A stretch of DNA of 30,620 nt from the IMG/VR virus record IMGVR_UViG_3300005827_000109, positions 1-30,620 of that record. One strand, 5' to 3'. The first letter of the stretch is position 1. Every line of letters starts with the position of its first letter. Below the pieces are notes generated by a model. The model searched no databases. It was not told the DNA's origin and saw only the letters and a program-made list of their open reading frames with translations. This document shows, piece after piece, positions 20,517 to 30,007 of this stretch. The translations under genes were made by a program, and so were the position numbers. The DNA is from a virus.

Positions 20517-21007
20517 ATGATGTAAAAATTCTAGGTGTGATTGAAATAACAGGACTTAAAGAATTAGAGTTGCGATTAGCGCAACTTCCGCAAAAACTTG
20601 AGCGTAAAATACTCATGGATGCTGTACGAGCGGGAGCTAGGGTCATACAGAAGGAAGCGCGAGATAAAGCACCTATGAGTGTTGCGCCCCATATTCTGAG
20701 GTCTTATGCTTCCGCTTTGTTTAAGGGCTTCAAATCTGACAAAATGGGCGTATGGATTACTCCTGGTAATCTCAAGAAGATGATCCGCGTTAAGGTTGAT
20801 CGAACTAAATCTCGCGGGTATGCTGTCACCTATGAGGTTTATGTTAAGAATAAAGAAGCATGGTATTGGAAGTTTGTTGAACTCGGTACAAGCAAAATGG
20901 GGCCAAATCCTTTTATGCGTAATTCGTTTGAAACTATGAAATATCAGGCTGTAAAAAGAATCGAAGAAGAAATCCGAAATCGTCTTGAATATGGGGGGGT
21001 CGCATAA
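20513..21007 (+). CDS. HK97 gp10-like neck/tail protein
   Basis: This 164-residue protein has the typical HK97-gp10 signs: GLKELELRLAQLPQKLERKI, then ARVIQKEARDKAPM near residue 50, and FVELGTSKMGPNPFMRNSFE near residue 125, before a charged helix end. Family members belong to the neck or tail completion set and usually lie between the head-closure and tail-terminator genes. Here the gene sits after the tail chaperones and before the tape measure, coupled on both sides by ATGA and TAATG overlaps. Function by family is solid only as a virion morphogenesis protein. Confidence 0.85.
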   Translation: MNDVKILGVIEITGLKELELRLAQLPQKLERKILMDAVRAGARVIQKEARDKAPMSVAPHILRSYASALFKGFKSDKMGVWITPGNLKKMIRVKVDRTKSRGYAVTYEVYVKNKEAWYWKFVELGTSKMGPNPFMRNSFETMKYQAVKRIEEEIRNRLEYGGVA

Positions 21008-23886
21008 TGAGTCTTGGAGATTTGGTAATATCATTATCGGCTAATACCGCAACGCTGCAATCTGATATGGGTAAAGCAAACCAGATTCTTGAAAGGTTTG
21101 CCGCTCAGAGTATTAGAACAGCACAGCAAGGCGAAAGAGCAATGAAGGTTCTGGCTGCTGCCGGATTGGATTCGGTGGATCGCCTTAAAATAGCCTTTGA
21201 TAATCTCGGTATTCAGTCTGCCGCAAGTATCGAAAAATCAAAGGAACGAATAGTCGCATCTTATGAGCGTATTCGCACAAGCGGGGTCGCTACAGCCGAC
21301 GAGATCAAACGCGCTCACGAAGCTATGAACGCAAAAATCGCTCAACTTGATGGTGGGCCTGGAGTAGCTCGTCAGACCGAAGGAATGAATCTTTTTGGAT
21401 TGGCTTCTGCTGCTGCAATTCTGAAGATTCAGGTTTTGTACTCCCTTGTCAATACCGTTATGTCGCAGATCGGTCAGGCTCCTGGTGCTGCTGTAGACGC
21501 TATCGAGAATTTCAATTCGGCTGCAATATCGAGTGCCGCGTTGATAACCTCAATGCAGAAAGGTACTGAAGATATAGGGAAGCGATATAAAGAAAATAAA
21601 CAGTATGCTACCGCTGTTCAAGAAGTGCTTGTCAAAATGGATGCTGAAACCGCTGCGTCGGCTCAGAACTTGACAGACATGAACCGTAAGTTTGTCGAAC
21701 AGGGCGTATTGATCGATACCAATAATACTAAACAGATCGAAGGATTCAAGAATATTGCAAATGCTTTGGCCGCGTTGACGAGCGGTGACGCTAATAAGAA
21801 CATGCAATATACTCAGGAGATCTCGGCCCTGATGCGCGGTGAGAACCGTCCGAGTAACAAACTGTTCCAGTTGCTTAACCAAATGGATAACGGCAATCTG
21901 AAGGAACATTTGGAGCTTTGGCAAAAGACGGCCAGGGAAACCGGAAACTACGGACTGATTCTTGAAAAGATCGGCCCTATGCTATCCGGCTTTGCTGCTG
22001 CTCAAGGCGATATTAACAACTTGTGGGAAACTGTTAAATCTACAATGGGAACGATCCGCGACGAAGTATTGCGCGGGGGCTTATCTGAAGGTTTCGCTCA
22101 GATTGTTGAGTTTATGAAGGAAATCAGCCGACAAGCTAATGACAATAAAGAACGCATCCAGGCTTTTCTACGGGATTCTTTTAATACTGCGATTAAGGTT
22201 TCGGGTGCTTTCTGGAACATAGCAAAAGCAATAGGCTCGATGGGAGAGCCTTTAATGTGGGCTGCTGTAACTGCTGGTATATACTCGGCTGTAAGTGCAA
22301 TGTCGAAACTCGTTGCTGAAATGACATTGGCTACTGGTGGAATGAATTTGCTTATTGCAGGTGCTGTTGCATTGGGTATATGGGGTGGCAAGAAGATTGC
22401 TGAATATAAAAATACCTCAAACGACGCTGCTGAGATTCGCGCTAGAGTCTTGTCGGGCCATGCCTACAAGAGCGCAAAGGTAATGGGTAGTAATCAGTTT
22501 GCCAATGTAGAGGCTGAGTTTGGCCCTAGTCAATTGGAATTTATTCGCAAAGAACTTCCAATGGCTAGTAACGATCAAATTGTTAAGCTAATTGAACAGG
22601 GTGCTATTACCGTAGTTCGTAAAACGGATTCGGCATTTAATGAATGGTATAACGTAGTTCAATTAAATAAAGAACGTATAGATAAAGTATTAAAAGGTGA
22701 TGATCCTAAAGTTCCCAAAAATCTAAACGTAGGTGCATTTAAAGAAGAAAAAACTAAAACCGAAACATTTAGCGAATATAACTCGTTTGTTCAGAAGTAT
22801 CGTCAGGCTTTTAATGCCGCTGAAACCGATGAATACAAGCGTAAGTTAATGGAGATCGACGATAAGTATTCCGACCTCGAAGTAAGTTATAACCAACTTA
22901 CTAAAGCTGAAAAAGAAAGTTTGTCTGTTAAAGAAGGTATAACAGCAGAAACTTTAAAGCAAATGAAACTGAATGAAATAATGGCGTTTCAGAAACGTGA
23001 AGATGAAAAGAGAACTAAGATTGCTTTGTCTGAAGCTAATAAATTAGCTGAAGAAAAGAAACGTATGGAAAATGAGTTGATTAAAGAACAAAAGCTCATT
23101 AGTTCTGAAAAACATCGAGTTGCGAAGATCACGCAAAATCTACCTGACATGTGGGGTGGAACGGATCGTTTAGGTGCGCTCAAAAATCAGTACGACGAAG
23201 AAATCAGGTTGCTCGAAGATAAGATGCTCCGTGAGGAACAACTTCACGGTAAAAACACCGATATGTATAAAATCTATCAGGATGAACAAATTGCTCTCGG
23301 TGAAGCATACGCAGCCCGTCAGAGTGAATTGGAAACCCAAAAATGGACTTCTATCGGCGGTATAATTTCCGGTCAACTTGGACAAATGGCCGCTATGATG
23401 GATAAGGGTAATGAGGAACAATTTATAGCCTGGAAAGCCCTTGCAATCGCACAGGCTACTATTGCTACCGCTTTGGCCGTTGCTGCGATTATGGCTCAAT
23501 CTGCTTTCTTTGGCCCATTTGTAGCATTTGGGTTGGCCGCTACTGCGGGAGCCATTGGAGCCGCTCAGATCGGTATTATTGCCGGAACTAAATTTCAGAA
23601 ACGCGAAATGGGTGGGCCGGTATCTGCTGGTGAATCTTATATTGTCGGAGAGAAAAGACCAGAACTCTTTACACCAGGAGTTTCCGGTGTTATAACACCT
23701 TATGTTCCGAGCGGCAAAGGTGGGGTTACTATTAACCAATCTTTCAGTATAACCGGAGTTGCTGCTGATCTTGCTACCAATATGAAGATCATTGCAAAAC
23801 AAGCTAAAGACGAAGCTGTAAATACCGTATATCAATCCATGCAACGCGGTGGTCAATTTGCAGTTGCGTCGGGTAGGAGAATTTAA
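21007..23886 (+). CDS. Tape measure protein
   Basis: This 959-residue protein sets tail length and is ejected with DNA. It begins MSLGDLVISLSANTATLQSD, typical of tape measures, and is mostly helical. Hydrophobic stretches lie at about residues 135-160, 410-460 and 810-860 (ATIATALAVAAIMAQSAFFG, then FGLAATAGAIGAAQIGIIAG), and the charged segment of about residues 570-760 is coiled coil. The C-terminal MGGPVSAGESYIVGEKRPEL followed by FTPGVSGVI is the common end motif. At the usual 1.5 angstrom per residue it suggests a tail of roughly 140 nm. It starts in a TAATG overlap. Confidence 0.92.
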   Translation: MSLGDLVISLSANTATLQSDMGKANQILERFAAQSIRTAQQGERAMKVLAAAGLDSVDRLKIAFDNLGIQSAASIEKSKERIVASYERIRTSGVATADEIKRAHEAMNAKIAQLDGGPGVARQTEGMNLFGLASAAAILKIQVLYSLVNTVMSQIGQAPGAAVDAIENFNSAAISSAALITSMQKGTEDIGKRYKENKQYATAVQEVLVKMDAETAASAQNLTDMNRKFVEQGVLIDTNNTKQIEGFKNIANALAALTSGDANKNMQYTQEISALMRGENRPSNKLFQLLNQMDNGNLKEHLELWQKTARETGNYGLILEKIGPMLSGFAAAQGDINNLWETVKSTMGTIRDEVLRGGLSEGFAQIVEFMKEISRQANDNKERIQAFLRDSFNTAIKVSGAFWNIAKAIGSMGEPLMWAAVTAGIYSAVSAMSKLVAEMTLATGGMNLLIAGAVALGIWGGKKIAEYKNTSNDAAEIRARVLSGHAYKSAKVMGSNQFANVEAEFGPSQLEFIRKELPMASNDQIVKLIEQGAITVVRKTDSAFNEWYNVVQLNKERIDKVLKGDDPKVPKNLNVGAFKEEKTKTETFSEYNSFVQKYRQAFNAAETDEYKRKLMEIDDKYSDLEVSYNQLTKAEKESLSVKEGITAETLKQMKLNEIMAFQKREDEKRTKIALSEANKLAEEKKRMENELIKEQKLISSEKHRVAKITQNLPDMWGGTDRLGALKNQYDEEIRLLEDKMLREEQLHGKNTDMYKIYQDEQIALGEAYAARQSELETQKWTSIGGIISGQLGQMAAMMDKGNEEQFIAWKALAIAQATIATALAVAAIMAQSAFFGPFVAFGLAATAGAIGAAQIGIIAGTKFQKREMGGPVSAGESYIVGEKRPELFTPGVSGVITPYVPSGKGGVTINQSFSITGVAADLATNMKIIAKQAKDEAVNTVYQSMQRGGQFAVASGRRI

Positions 23887-24497
23887 TGTCGTATGCTAAT
23901 TTTCCCACATTAACTCGTCAGGCTCCTACTACTGGCAAGTTTTCGTTACTCACAAATACGCAAACTTTTGAATCTCCTTTAAATAGGGCTGTTCAAACTA
24001 TGGAACTTCCAGGCGCAAGATGGAAAGCTGAGTTTGAGTTTGCCAATTTAAGCGAAGTTGATATACGAATTATAAGAGCCTTTATCGCAAAGTTGCGCGG
24101 TGCTGCTGGTCGATTTTGGATATACGATTTTACACATTACAGACCTTCGGGTAGTGCGTTGGGTACTCCTTTGATAAAAGGAGCTTCTCAAACCGGATAT
24201 AATCTTGTAACCGATGGTTGGACTCCTAATCAGAGTTCTTTATTGCTTCCAGGTGATTATTTTCAGGTGAACGACGAATTGAAAATGGTAGTTGAAACTG
24301 CATCATCAAATGCAAATGGTGAATCTACCATACGGTTTGAACCACCCTTGAGAAACAGTCCAACTGATAACTATCCCGTCATACTAACTAAACCATCGTG
24401 CTTAATGCGTTTGGATGATGATGAACAAGATTCCATTATAATGATGGAATCTCGCGTTGGAACTTTTAACTTAACGGCTACAGAGGTTTTTCAATGA
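23886..24497 (+). CDS. Minor tail protein, distal-tail-like
   Basis: This 203-residue protein is the first gene after the tape measure, where the distal tail or lambda M-like protein is usually found. Recognisable stretches are TQTFESPLNRAVQTMELPGA, then RWKAEFEFANLSEVDIRIIR, and FIAKLRGAAGRFWIYDFTHY near residue 80, shared with many tail-tip proteins of Gram-negative phages. The second half has beta strands (LLPGDYFQVNDELKMVVE). It probably forms the ring that joins tube and tip. Starts in a TAATG overlap. Confidence 0.8.
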   Translation: MSYANFPTLTRQAPTTGKFSLLTNTQTFESPLNRAVQTMELPGARWKAEFEFANLSEVDIRIIRAFIAKLRGAAGRFWIYDFTHYRPSGSALGTPLIKGASQTGYNLVTDGWTPNQSSLLLPGDYFQVNDELKMVVETASSNANGESTIRFEPPLRNSPTDNYPVILTKPSCLMRLDDDEQDSIIMMESRVGTFNLTATEVFQ

Positions 24498-25051
24498 GAA
24501 GTCAATCTAGTGCGATAACAACCGCTTTGACTTCGTTTAATTGTCCAATGCTTGTTTTGGTTGAAATGAACTTTGATAGCGGAACTATACGATGTTGTAA
24601 CGCGGCGTATAGCTTTAATTGGAACGGTTATGAATGGTTCGGTGTGGGTCAACTCGGTAGCATAAGTTCGGTGCAAGAAGGACATGAACTTCAGATGTAC
24701 GGTTGTACCTTAACTCTATCCGGCCTAGATCCTGCTATAGTATCATTGGCATTGACTACCGAGGAATTTCAGGGTAGGGTTGCTACAATTTGGCTTGCCC
24801 CTTTGTCTGATTCATACGCTTTATTGGCTGATCCTATAGTTATATTTGAAGGACGAATGGATATAATGCCAATTCGTCTTGGTAAAACTGCGGATATTTC
24901 ATTGAATATAGAATCAAAACTTATTGATTGGGAACGAGCTAGGGTACGTCGCTATAATAATGAAGATCAACAATCAGAGTACCCTAGTGATTTGAGTATG
25001 CAATATGTCGAACAAATGACAGAAAAAGAATTAATATGGGGGAGAGCGTGA
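24494..25051 (+). CDS. Tail tip protein, lambda L-like (DUF2163 type)
   Basis: This 185-residue protein fits the small DUF2163-like tail-tip proteins. Visible marks are CPMLVLVEMNFDSGTIRCCN, YSFNWNGYEWFGVGQLGSI near residue 40, the TLTLSGLDPAIVSLAL block, VIFEGRMDIMPI near residue 115, and IESKLIDWERARVRRYNNED followed by SEYPSDLSMQYVEQM near the end. Position matches lambda L between M and K homologues. It lacks the four clustered cysteines of lambda L, so an iron-sulphur role is not supported. Coupled by ATGA to the gene before. Confidence 0.8.
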   Translation: MRSQSSAITTALTSFNCPMLVLVEMNFDSGTIRCCNAAYSFNWNGYEWFGVGQLGSISSVQEGHELQMYGCTLTLSGLDPAIVSLALTTEEFQGRVATIWLAPLSDSYALLADPIVIFEGRMDIMPIRLGKTADISLNIESKLIDWERARVRRYNNEDQQSEYPSDLSMQYVEQMTEKELIWGRA

Positions 25052-25449
25052 AATTTGCCGATTGGGATAAAAGGCTAACCGAAGTTATAACGGGATACGA
25101 ATCGTGCGAGTTTGTTTGGGGCGAAAAGGATTGTTGTATGTTTGCAGCAGACGTAGTTTCCAGTATTACCGGAACCGATTATGCGAGCGAATTTAGAGGT
25201 AAATATACCGACGAAGAAGGTGCTGCTGCATTACTTGAAGAAAAAGGTGGTTTAGAGTCTGTAATGGATTCTAAATTTAAAAAGCATAGTAATATAAACA
25301 TGACAATGCGTGGTGATGTTGTTTGCTATGAAACCGAAACAGGATTGGCCCTCGGTATATGTGTGGGCTACACCTCGATGTTTATGTCACCAAAAGGTCT
25401 TATTCAGATACCCACAAATAAATGTCTGTATGGATGGGAGATAAAATAA
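25048..25449 (+). CDS. Tail tip peptidase-like protein (lambda K / NlpC-P60-like)
   Basis: This 133-residue protein has the start of an NlpC/P60-like fold: ESCEFVWGEKDCCMFAADVV, where the second Cys of the DCCMF motif is the expected nucleophile, then RGDVVCYETETGLALGICVG, where the usual active-site His is not evident (the position reads Leu-Gly-Ile-Cys). It may therefore be an inactive structural member. GTG 25048 is chosen over ATG 25036 because GGGGGAG lies just before it and it overlaps the previous stop as GTGA. In lambda, K helps assemble the tail tip and may cut peptidoglycan. Confidence 0.75.
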   Translation: MKFADWDKRLTEVITGYESCEFVWGEKDCCMFAADVVSSITGTDYASEFRGKYTDEEGAAALLEEKGGLESVMDSKFKKHSNINMTMRGDVVCYETETGLALGICVGYTSMFMSPKGLIQIPTNKCLYGWEIK

Positions 25450-25450
25450 T

Positions 25451-28444
25451 ATGCCCCCTGTACTCGTTGTATTAGCAACTATAGGTTGGGCTTTAGCTGC
25501 AAGTGCTAGTGTAACTGCCGCAATCGTTATAGGGGCGGTTGCAGTTGTTAGCGTAGTAGCTATGGCTGCTACCATTGGATATATGATGAGTAGCATGGGT
25601 GGCGATATGCCATCTATGCCTGGATTTAGTTCTGAGGTGCGCGAAAGGACTCAAGTAGTTAGATCGGCTGTTGCCCCGCATAGGGTCGTTTACGGTGAAT
25701 GTTTGGTATCAGGGCCGTTGATATTTGCTTGTTCTTCTGGTGATAAAAACGAGTATTTATGGTTAGTTGTAGTCTTAGCTTGTCACGAAGTAGAATCAAT
25801 AGGAGATGTGTATTTATCAGATAAGTTGAGCAATAATCCTAAGTATGGTAGCAATGTTACAATATGGAAATATCTAGGAACCCCAGGTCAGACCGCAAAT
25901 GCGGATTTAATATCGGCTTCAAAAGGTCAATGGTCGAGTTCACATACCGTATCCGGTAGAGCATACATTATAGTAAGATTGCATTATAATAACGACAGTT
26001 TTCCAAATGGAATACCAAATGTAAAGGCCGTTGTTAAGGGTAAAAAAGTTTACGATCCTAGAAATGGTCAACGATATTGGAGTAATAATTGGGCATTGTG
26101 TGTTTTGGATTATCTTTTAAGTTCTTATGGTTTAAACTGTAGCATAGATGAAATAGATGTACCCAAAGCTATTGCTGCTGCAAATATATCAGATGAATCT
26201 ATTGTAAGCGGTTGGCAAAATCTAAAACGATATACTGCCGATGGAACCGTAGATTTATCACAAACCCCTGTCGAAATAATGAAAAAATTATTGACAGCAG
26301 GGGCCGGATCAGTTGTATGGTCGCAGGGTAAATATCATATTCATCCAGCTTGCTATACATACCCTGTAATGACTTTAACGGAAAGTGATCTTAAAGGCGA
26401 TTTAGAAGTTCAAACCGGTATAAGTAGAAAGGACAAATTTAACACAGTACGAGGCACATTTGTAAATAAAGAAGATTATTGGCAACAAACAGATTTTCCC
26501 GTTGTTAAGGATTCCGCTGACGTTATTAGCGACGGTGGTGAGTTGGTTCAAAATATTGAATTACAATTTACTACCAATTCTTCAACCGCTATGAGATTAG
26601 CAAATATACATTTATTACGCTCTAAGTTAGGAATTACTGTTACATTTCCAGCAAAATTTACAGCATTTGCGTTACAACCGAAAGATAACGTAAGGCTCAC
26701 AATACCTAGATTGGGTTGGTATGATAAACTTTTCTCCGTAACTTCTTGGACTTTGTGCGAAACGGGCGGGGTTGATTTACTTTTAAGAGAAGAATCCGAT
26801 CTATCTTATTATTGGGATGTATCTCAGGAAATTATTAAGCTACCGACACCCGATATGCTATTGCCGGATCCCTGGTATGTTGATACTCCGTATCCGATAA
26901 ATTACGCCGAAGAGTTATATTATTCACAAGATCAACGAATACCTAAATCCAAACTTAATTTATCGTGGGCAACACCGTCTGCCGAAATACGTCAATACGA
27001 AATCGAAAGATATATAGTCGCAACTGAGGTTTGGATTTCTGAAGGTCAGACAGCTTCTACCGATTTTACTGTATATGATATAGCTAGGGGTAATTATCAA
27101 TTTAGGGTTAGATCGGTAAACGGTCTTGGTGTTAAAAGTCAATGGACTGTAATAGCCGTTGTAATATATGGAAAAACGACCAATCCTTCTGAGGTAACTA
27201 ATTTTATAGCATCTGTTAATAAAGATACTGTAAATTTAACTTGGAATCATATAGATGATTTTGATAGAAGGGGATATATAATAAAAGTCGGTGAAACTTG
27301 GGATAATTCTACTCTGATAAAATATGATGAAAGTGGTAATAGTTTGACATGGAAACCCAACATTAGTGGAGATGCTAAGTTTTTAATAAAAGCATTAGAT
27401 ACATCTGGAAATGCAAGCACGATTGCCACAACTTCAAATGTGATTACAGTGGGTGCGCCATTTTTTGTTGAAGGATCAATACTCGCTAGTCAAATAGTAG
27501 ATAATAACGTATTATTACGTTGGCCCGATGCTTCTTCTACCTTTCCAATAAGTAAATATGAAATTAGAAAAGGTGTTGATTATAATACAGCCGATATTAT
27601 AGGTTATACCAAAAGTACCTTTTCGTCTATTTTTGAATTGAATCAAGGTCAGTATAAATATTGGGTAACTGGTGTAGATACAAATAATGTTTCTGGAGAA
27701 ACTCTATCCACTTACGCTACGGTAAGCGAACCCCTTGATTTTATTTTTTATGGTAAAAAGCTATTAAATGGATCAGGCACTTTAGTAAACACAATTTTTA
27801 TCAATGATAGTTTTGTTTATCCTGTTAATAATACTGAAACTTTTCAACAACATTTTGTTAATAACGGGTGGAGTAGCCCATCAGATCAAATAAATGCCGG
27901 AAGTACATTATACATACAACCTGGATTGACAACCGGAAGTTATAGTGAAATTTTAGATTTTGAAGCTACTATACCAAGTACCAGGATTACGTTGGATTTA
28001 ACAAAAACTATGCTTTCTGGTACGGTAGTTATTACGCCCACAATTTCGACAAGTCTTAATGGAACCGATTGGACTGATTACGCCGGAGTATACACCGTAT
28101 ATGCAACCAATTTCAGATATGTAAAGGTGTTATTAGAGTTTGTAGCAGACTATAATGAAATTAATATAATAACCAAAGCCGCTGTAAGTTTGGATAGCAA
28201 AGTCAAAACAAAACAATATACCGTAACTTGTGTTAGTACCGATATTGGTGGTACTTCGGTAGATATAACGGGAGATTTTATAGATATTCAAACTCTATCC
28301 GTTTCTCCTTTATCTACAAATCCTGTTTTGGCTGTATATGATTTATTAGATACACCAAACCCTACCGAATTTAAAATATTGCTTTTTGATCTTAATGGTA
28401 ATAGATTATCAGGAACCGCAACAGTAGCTATAAGGGGGGTTTAA
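25451..28444 (+). CDS. Central tail tip / host specificity protein (lambda J-like)
   Basis: This 997-residue protein is the probable host-recognition hub at the tail tip. Residues 3-46 are two hydrophobic stretches (ASVTAAIVIGAVAVVSVVAM) like those of lambda I, fused to a J-like body that opens with APHRVVYGECLVSGPLIF near residue 75. GIPNVKAVVKGKKVYDPRNG and NWALCVLDYLLS near residues 190-220 are typical of the J core. Three fibronectin-III-like domains occupy about residues 497-560, 578-663 and 673-760 (for example VNLTWNHIDDFDRRGYIIKV). The last 230 residues are beta-rich and may carry the receptor site. Confidence 0.88.
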   Translation: MPPVLVVLATIGWALAASASVTAAIVIGAVAVVSVVAMAATIGYMMSSMGGDMPSMPGFSSEVRERTQVVRSAVAPHRVVYGECLVSGPLIFACSSGDKNEYLWLVVVLACHEVESIGDVYLSDKLSNNPKYGSNVTIWKYLGTPGQTANADLISASKGQWSSSHTVSGRAYIIVRLHYNNDSFPNGIPNVKAVVKGKKVYDPRNGQRYWSNNWALCVLDYLLSSYGLNCSIDEIDVPKAIAAANISDESIVSGWQNLKRYTADGTVDLSQTPVEIMKKLLTAGAGSVVWSQGKYHIHPACYTYPVMTLTESDLKGDLEVQTGISRKDKFNTVRGTFVNKEDYWQQTDFPVVKDSADVISDGGELVQNIELQFTTNSSTAMRLANIHLLRSKLGITVTFPAKFTAFALQPKDNVRLTIPRLGWYDKLFSVTSWTLCETGGVDLLLREESDLSYYWDVSQEIIKLPTPDMLLPDPWYVDTPYPINYAEELYYSQDQRIPKSKLNLSWATPSAEIRQYEIERYIVATEVWISEGQTASTDFTVYDIARGNYQFRVRSVNGLGVKSQWTVIAVVIYGKTTNPSEVTNFIASVNKDTVNLTWNHIDDFDRRGYIIKVGETWDNSTLIKYDESGNSLTWKPNISGDAKFLIKALDTSGNASTIATTSNVITVGAPFFVEGSILASQIVDNNVLLRWPDASSTFPISKYEIRKGVDYNTADIIGYTKSTFSSIFELNQGQYKYWVTGVDTNNVSGETLSTYATVSEPLDFIFYGKKLLNGSGTLVNTIFINDSFVYPVNNTETFQQHFVNNGWSSPSDQINAGSTLYIQPGLTTGSYSEILDFEATIPSTRITLDLTKTMLSGTVVITPTISTSLNGTDWTDYAGVYTVYATNFRYVKVLLEFVADYNEINIITKAAVSLDSKVKTKQYTVTCVSTDIGGTSVDITGDFIDIQTLSVSPLSTNPVLAVYDLLDTPNPTEFKILLFDLNGNRLSGTATVAIRGV

Positions 28445-28445
28445 T

Positions 28446-29057
28446 ATGGCGTGGCCCGATTTGGCAATAACCGATTTATATACGGCTATTATAACTAAAA
28501 TTAATTCCGGTTTTACATCCGTTTCTAAACTTTTTAAGGATCAAACTACCGGAGATTTTGCGGATCAAATTCGCTATTCGAGTTCCGCAAAAAGATTGGA
28601 GTATTGGAGCGGAACCGCATGGGTTGCATTAGATATTAGTGCTACCGCTATAACTCCAACTTCCAAGACCGGTTCCGGTTCAACGGTTGTTATGCAAGAT
28701 ACACCTACACTTACTACACCTATTTTGGGTAATGCGAGTGCAACTAGAGTATCAGAAGCTAAAGTTGCAATGAGTGCTGCTAATATAGATTTATCAACAG
28801 GGGCTTTATTTACTAAAACTGTTACGGGAAATATTACTTTTACTGTAAGCAATCCCCCTTCGAGCGATAAAGTAGGTACGTTCATTCTTGAGTTGACAAA
28901 TGCCGGATTATTTACAATTACGTTTTGGTCTGGTATAGATTGGCCTAACGGTGCAGTACCTTTGTTTTCTTCAGCCGGAACAGATTCTATCGTCTTTTAC
29001 ACATACGACGGTGGAACTAACTGGAAGGGTATGCTTATGGGGAGCGATTTCAAATGA
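28446..29057 (+). CDS. Tail-associated protein downstream of J
   Basis: This 203-residue protein has an N-terminal part AWPDLAITDLYTAIITKINS, then RLEYWSGTAWVALD and SKTGSGSTVVMQDTPTLTTP, a repeat-like fragment common in phage fibres. The rest is beta-rich (LFTKTVTGNITFTVSNPPSS). It probably joins the J-like protein to the propeller protein encoded next. Start is one base after the J stop with AAGGGGGG before it; it overlaps the next gene as ATGA. Confidence 0.75.
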   Translation: MAWPDLAITDLYTAIITKINSGFTSVSKLFKDQTTGDFADQIRYSSSAKRLEYWSGTAWVALDISATAITPTSKTGSGSTVVMQDTPTLTTPILGNASATRVSEAKVAMSAANIDLSTGALFTKTVTGNITFTVSNPPSSDKVGTFILELTNAGLFTITFWSGIDWPNGAVPLFSSAGTDSIVFYTYDGGTNWKGMLMGSDFK

Positions 29058-30007
29058 TCCGAGCTTTGGTAAAAGCATCCAGATGGAAAAAATATACAAG
29101 TTTAGCGTCAATTTTTACAACGGTTGATGTTAATGCCTTTGCTTATAGCGGTTCTGTATTTTGCGCTGTGGGTGGAGCTGGAAAATGCGCCACATCTACA
29201 GACGGAATAACATGGACTGAACGAACTGGATTGGCTACTATATTTGGTGCTAATCTTTGCTATAATATTGCTTGGAACGGTTCTGTATTTTGTGCAGTAG
29301 GGGCTGGAAGTAAATGCGCTACTTCGCCCGATGGGATAACATGGACTGAACGAACTGGATTACAATCGGCTTGGGGCGGTTCGTTTGCCGCAAGTAAACT
29401 CATTTGGACAGGTAGTATATTTTTTGTAATATATAATATAAATTATTTAGCATCGTCGCCCGACGGAATAACCTGGACAAATCGTTCAAGTGGTTTAGCT
29501 GCGTTATTTCCGAGTAGTTCAGTAACATCTTGTAATTGGGTTGTTGACAAAATACTCATCGGTCTAAGTAACGGGGGATTGGCATCTACTGTAGATGGAT
29601 GGGGGTATACTAATTTAAGTGCAGTTGGTCTTGTACCTACTCCAAAATCAATAGCCTATAACGGTTCGATATATGTGGTGGTAGGTGCAAGCGCAACTAC
29701 TCCGCGATTAGCGCATACATCCACCGATTTAGTAAATTGGACATATAGAGCTTCTTTTTATAACGAAGCCGCAAGCAATTTAAATTATGCTTCAAATGTT
29801 ATTTGGACAGGTAGTGAATTTTTGTGTATAGTTAGTTCAAGATTACTTAGATCGTCAGATGGTATAAATTGGTCTAACGATTCTGAATTTTATGCGACAT
29901 TAAATGCGTCTGGAACTAGCGCATCGTTATCATTTGTAAAAGCAAGTTCTTATACGGGTAAATTACATTTGGCTGGTTACAGAGGAAATGAATTAGTTAG
30001 AACCTAA
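29054..30007 (+). CDS. Beta-propeller tail tip protein
   Basis: This 317-residue protein is built of about six repeats of the form W.GS.F..VG....A.S.DGITWT, typical of BNR/sialidase-like or related beta-propellers. Clear examples are AWNGSVFCAVGAGSKCATSP, then IWTGSIFFVIYN followed by ASSPDGITWTNRS, AYNGSIYVVVGAS, and IWTGSEFLCIVSS followed by SSDGINWSN. The Asp-rich DG.TW boxes match Asp-box motifs. It has no signal peptide or fibre stalk of its own. As the last late gene it is the likely receptor-binding tip. It ends tail-to-tail with the polymerase gene. Confidence 0.8.
   Translation: MIRALVKASRWKKYTSLASIFTTVDVNAFAYSGSVFCAVGGAGKCATSTDGITWTERTGLATIFGANLCYNIAWNGSVFCAVGAGSKCATSPDGITWTERTGLQSAWGGSFAASKLIWTGSIFFVIYNINYLASSPDGITWTNRSSGLAALFPSSSVTSCNWVVDKILIGLSNGGLASTVDGWGYTNLSAVGLVPTPKSIAYNGSIYVVVGASATTPRLAHTSTDLVNWTYRASFYNEAASNLNYASNVIWTGSEFLCIVSSRLLRSSDGINWSNDSEFYATLNASGTSASLSFVKASSYTGKLHLAGYRGNELVRT
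29150..29361 (+). repeat. Near-identical repeats of propeller blades 1 and 2
   Basis: The 83 bases at 29150-29232 and at 29279-29361 are alike, 129 bases (43 codons) apart, and include a 26-base exact match at 29207-29232 and 29336-29361 that begins ATAACATGGACTGA. Other blades differ much more, so the first two come from a recent duplication or gene conversion. Confidence 0.85.

Noticed and set aside
23170-23856. 228-residue open frame on the minus strand inside the tape measure gene
   Set aside because: Composition is unlike a real protein and the + strand frame is clearly a tape measure; long antisense frames are common over such genes.
25036-25047. ATG 25036 as start of the K-like gene
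   Set aside because: Only a weak AAGAA lies before it, while GGGGGAG and the GTGA overlap favour GTG 25048.
29054-30007. Diversity-generating retroelement acting on the propeller protein
   Set aside because: The repeats are whole blades, no reverse transcriptase gene is present in the window, and no adenine-biased template-variable pair was seen.
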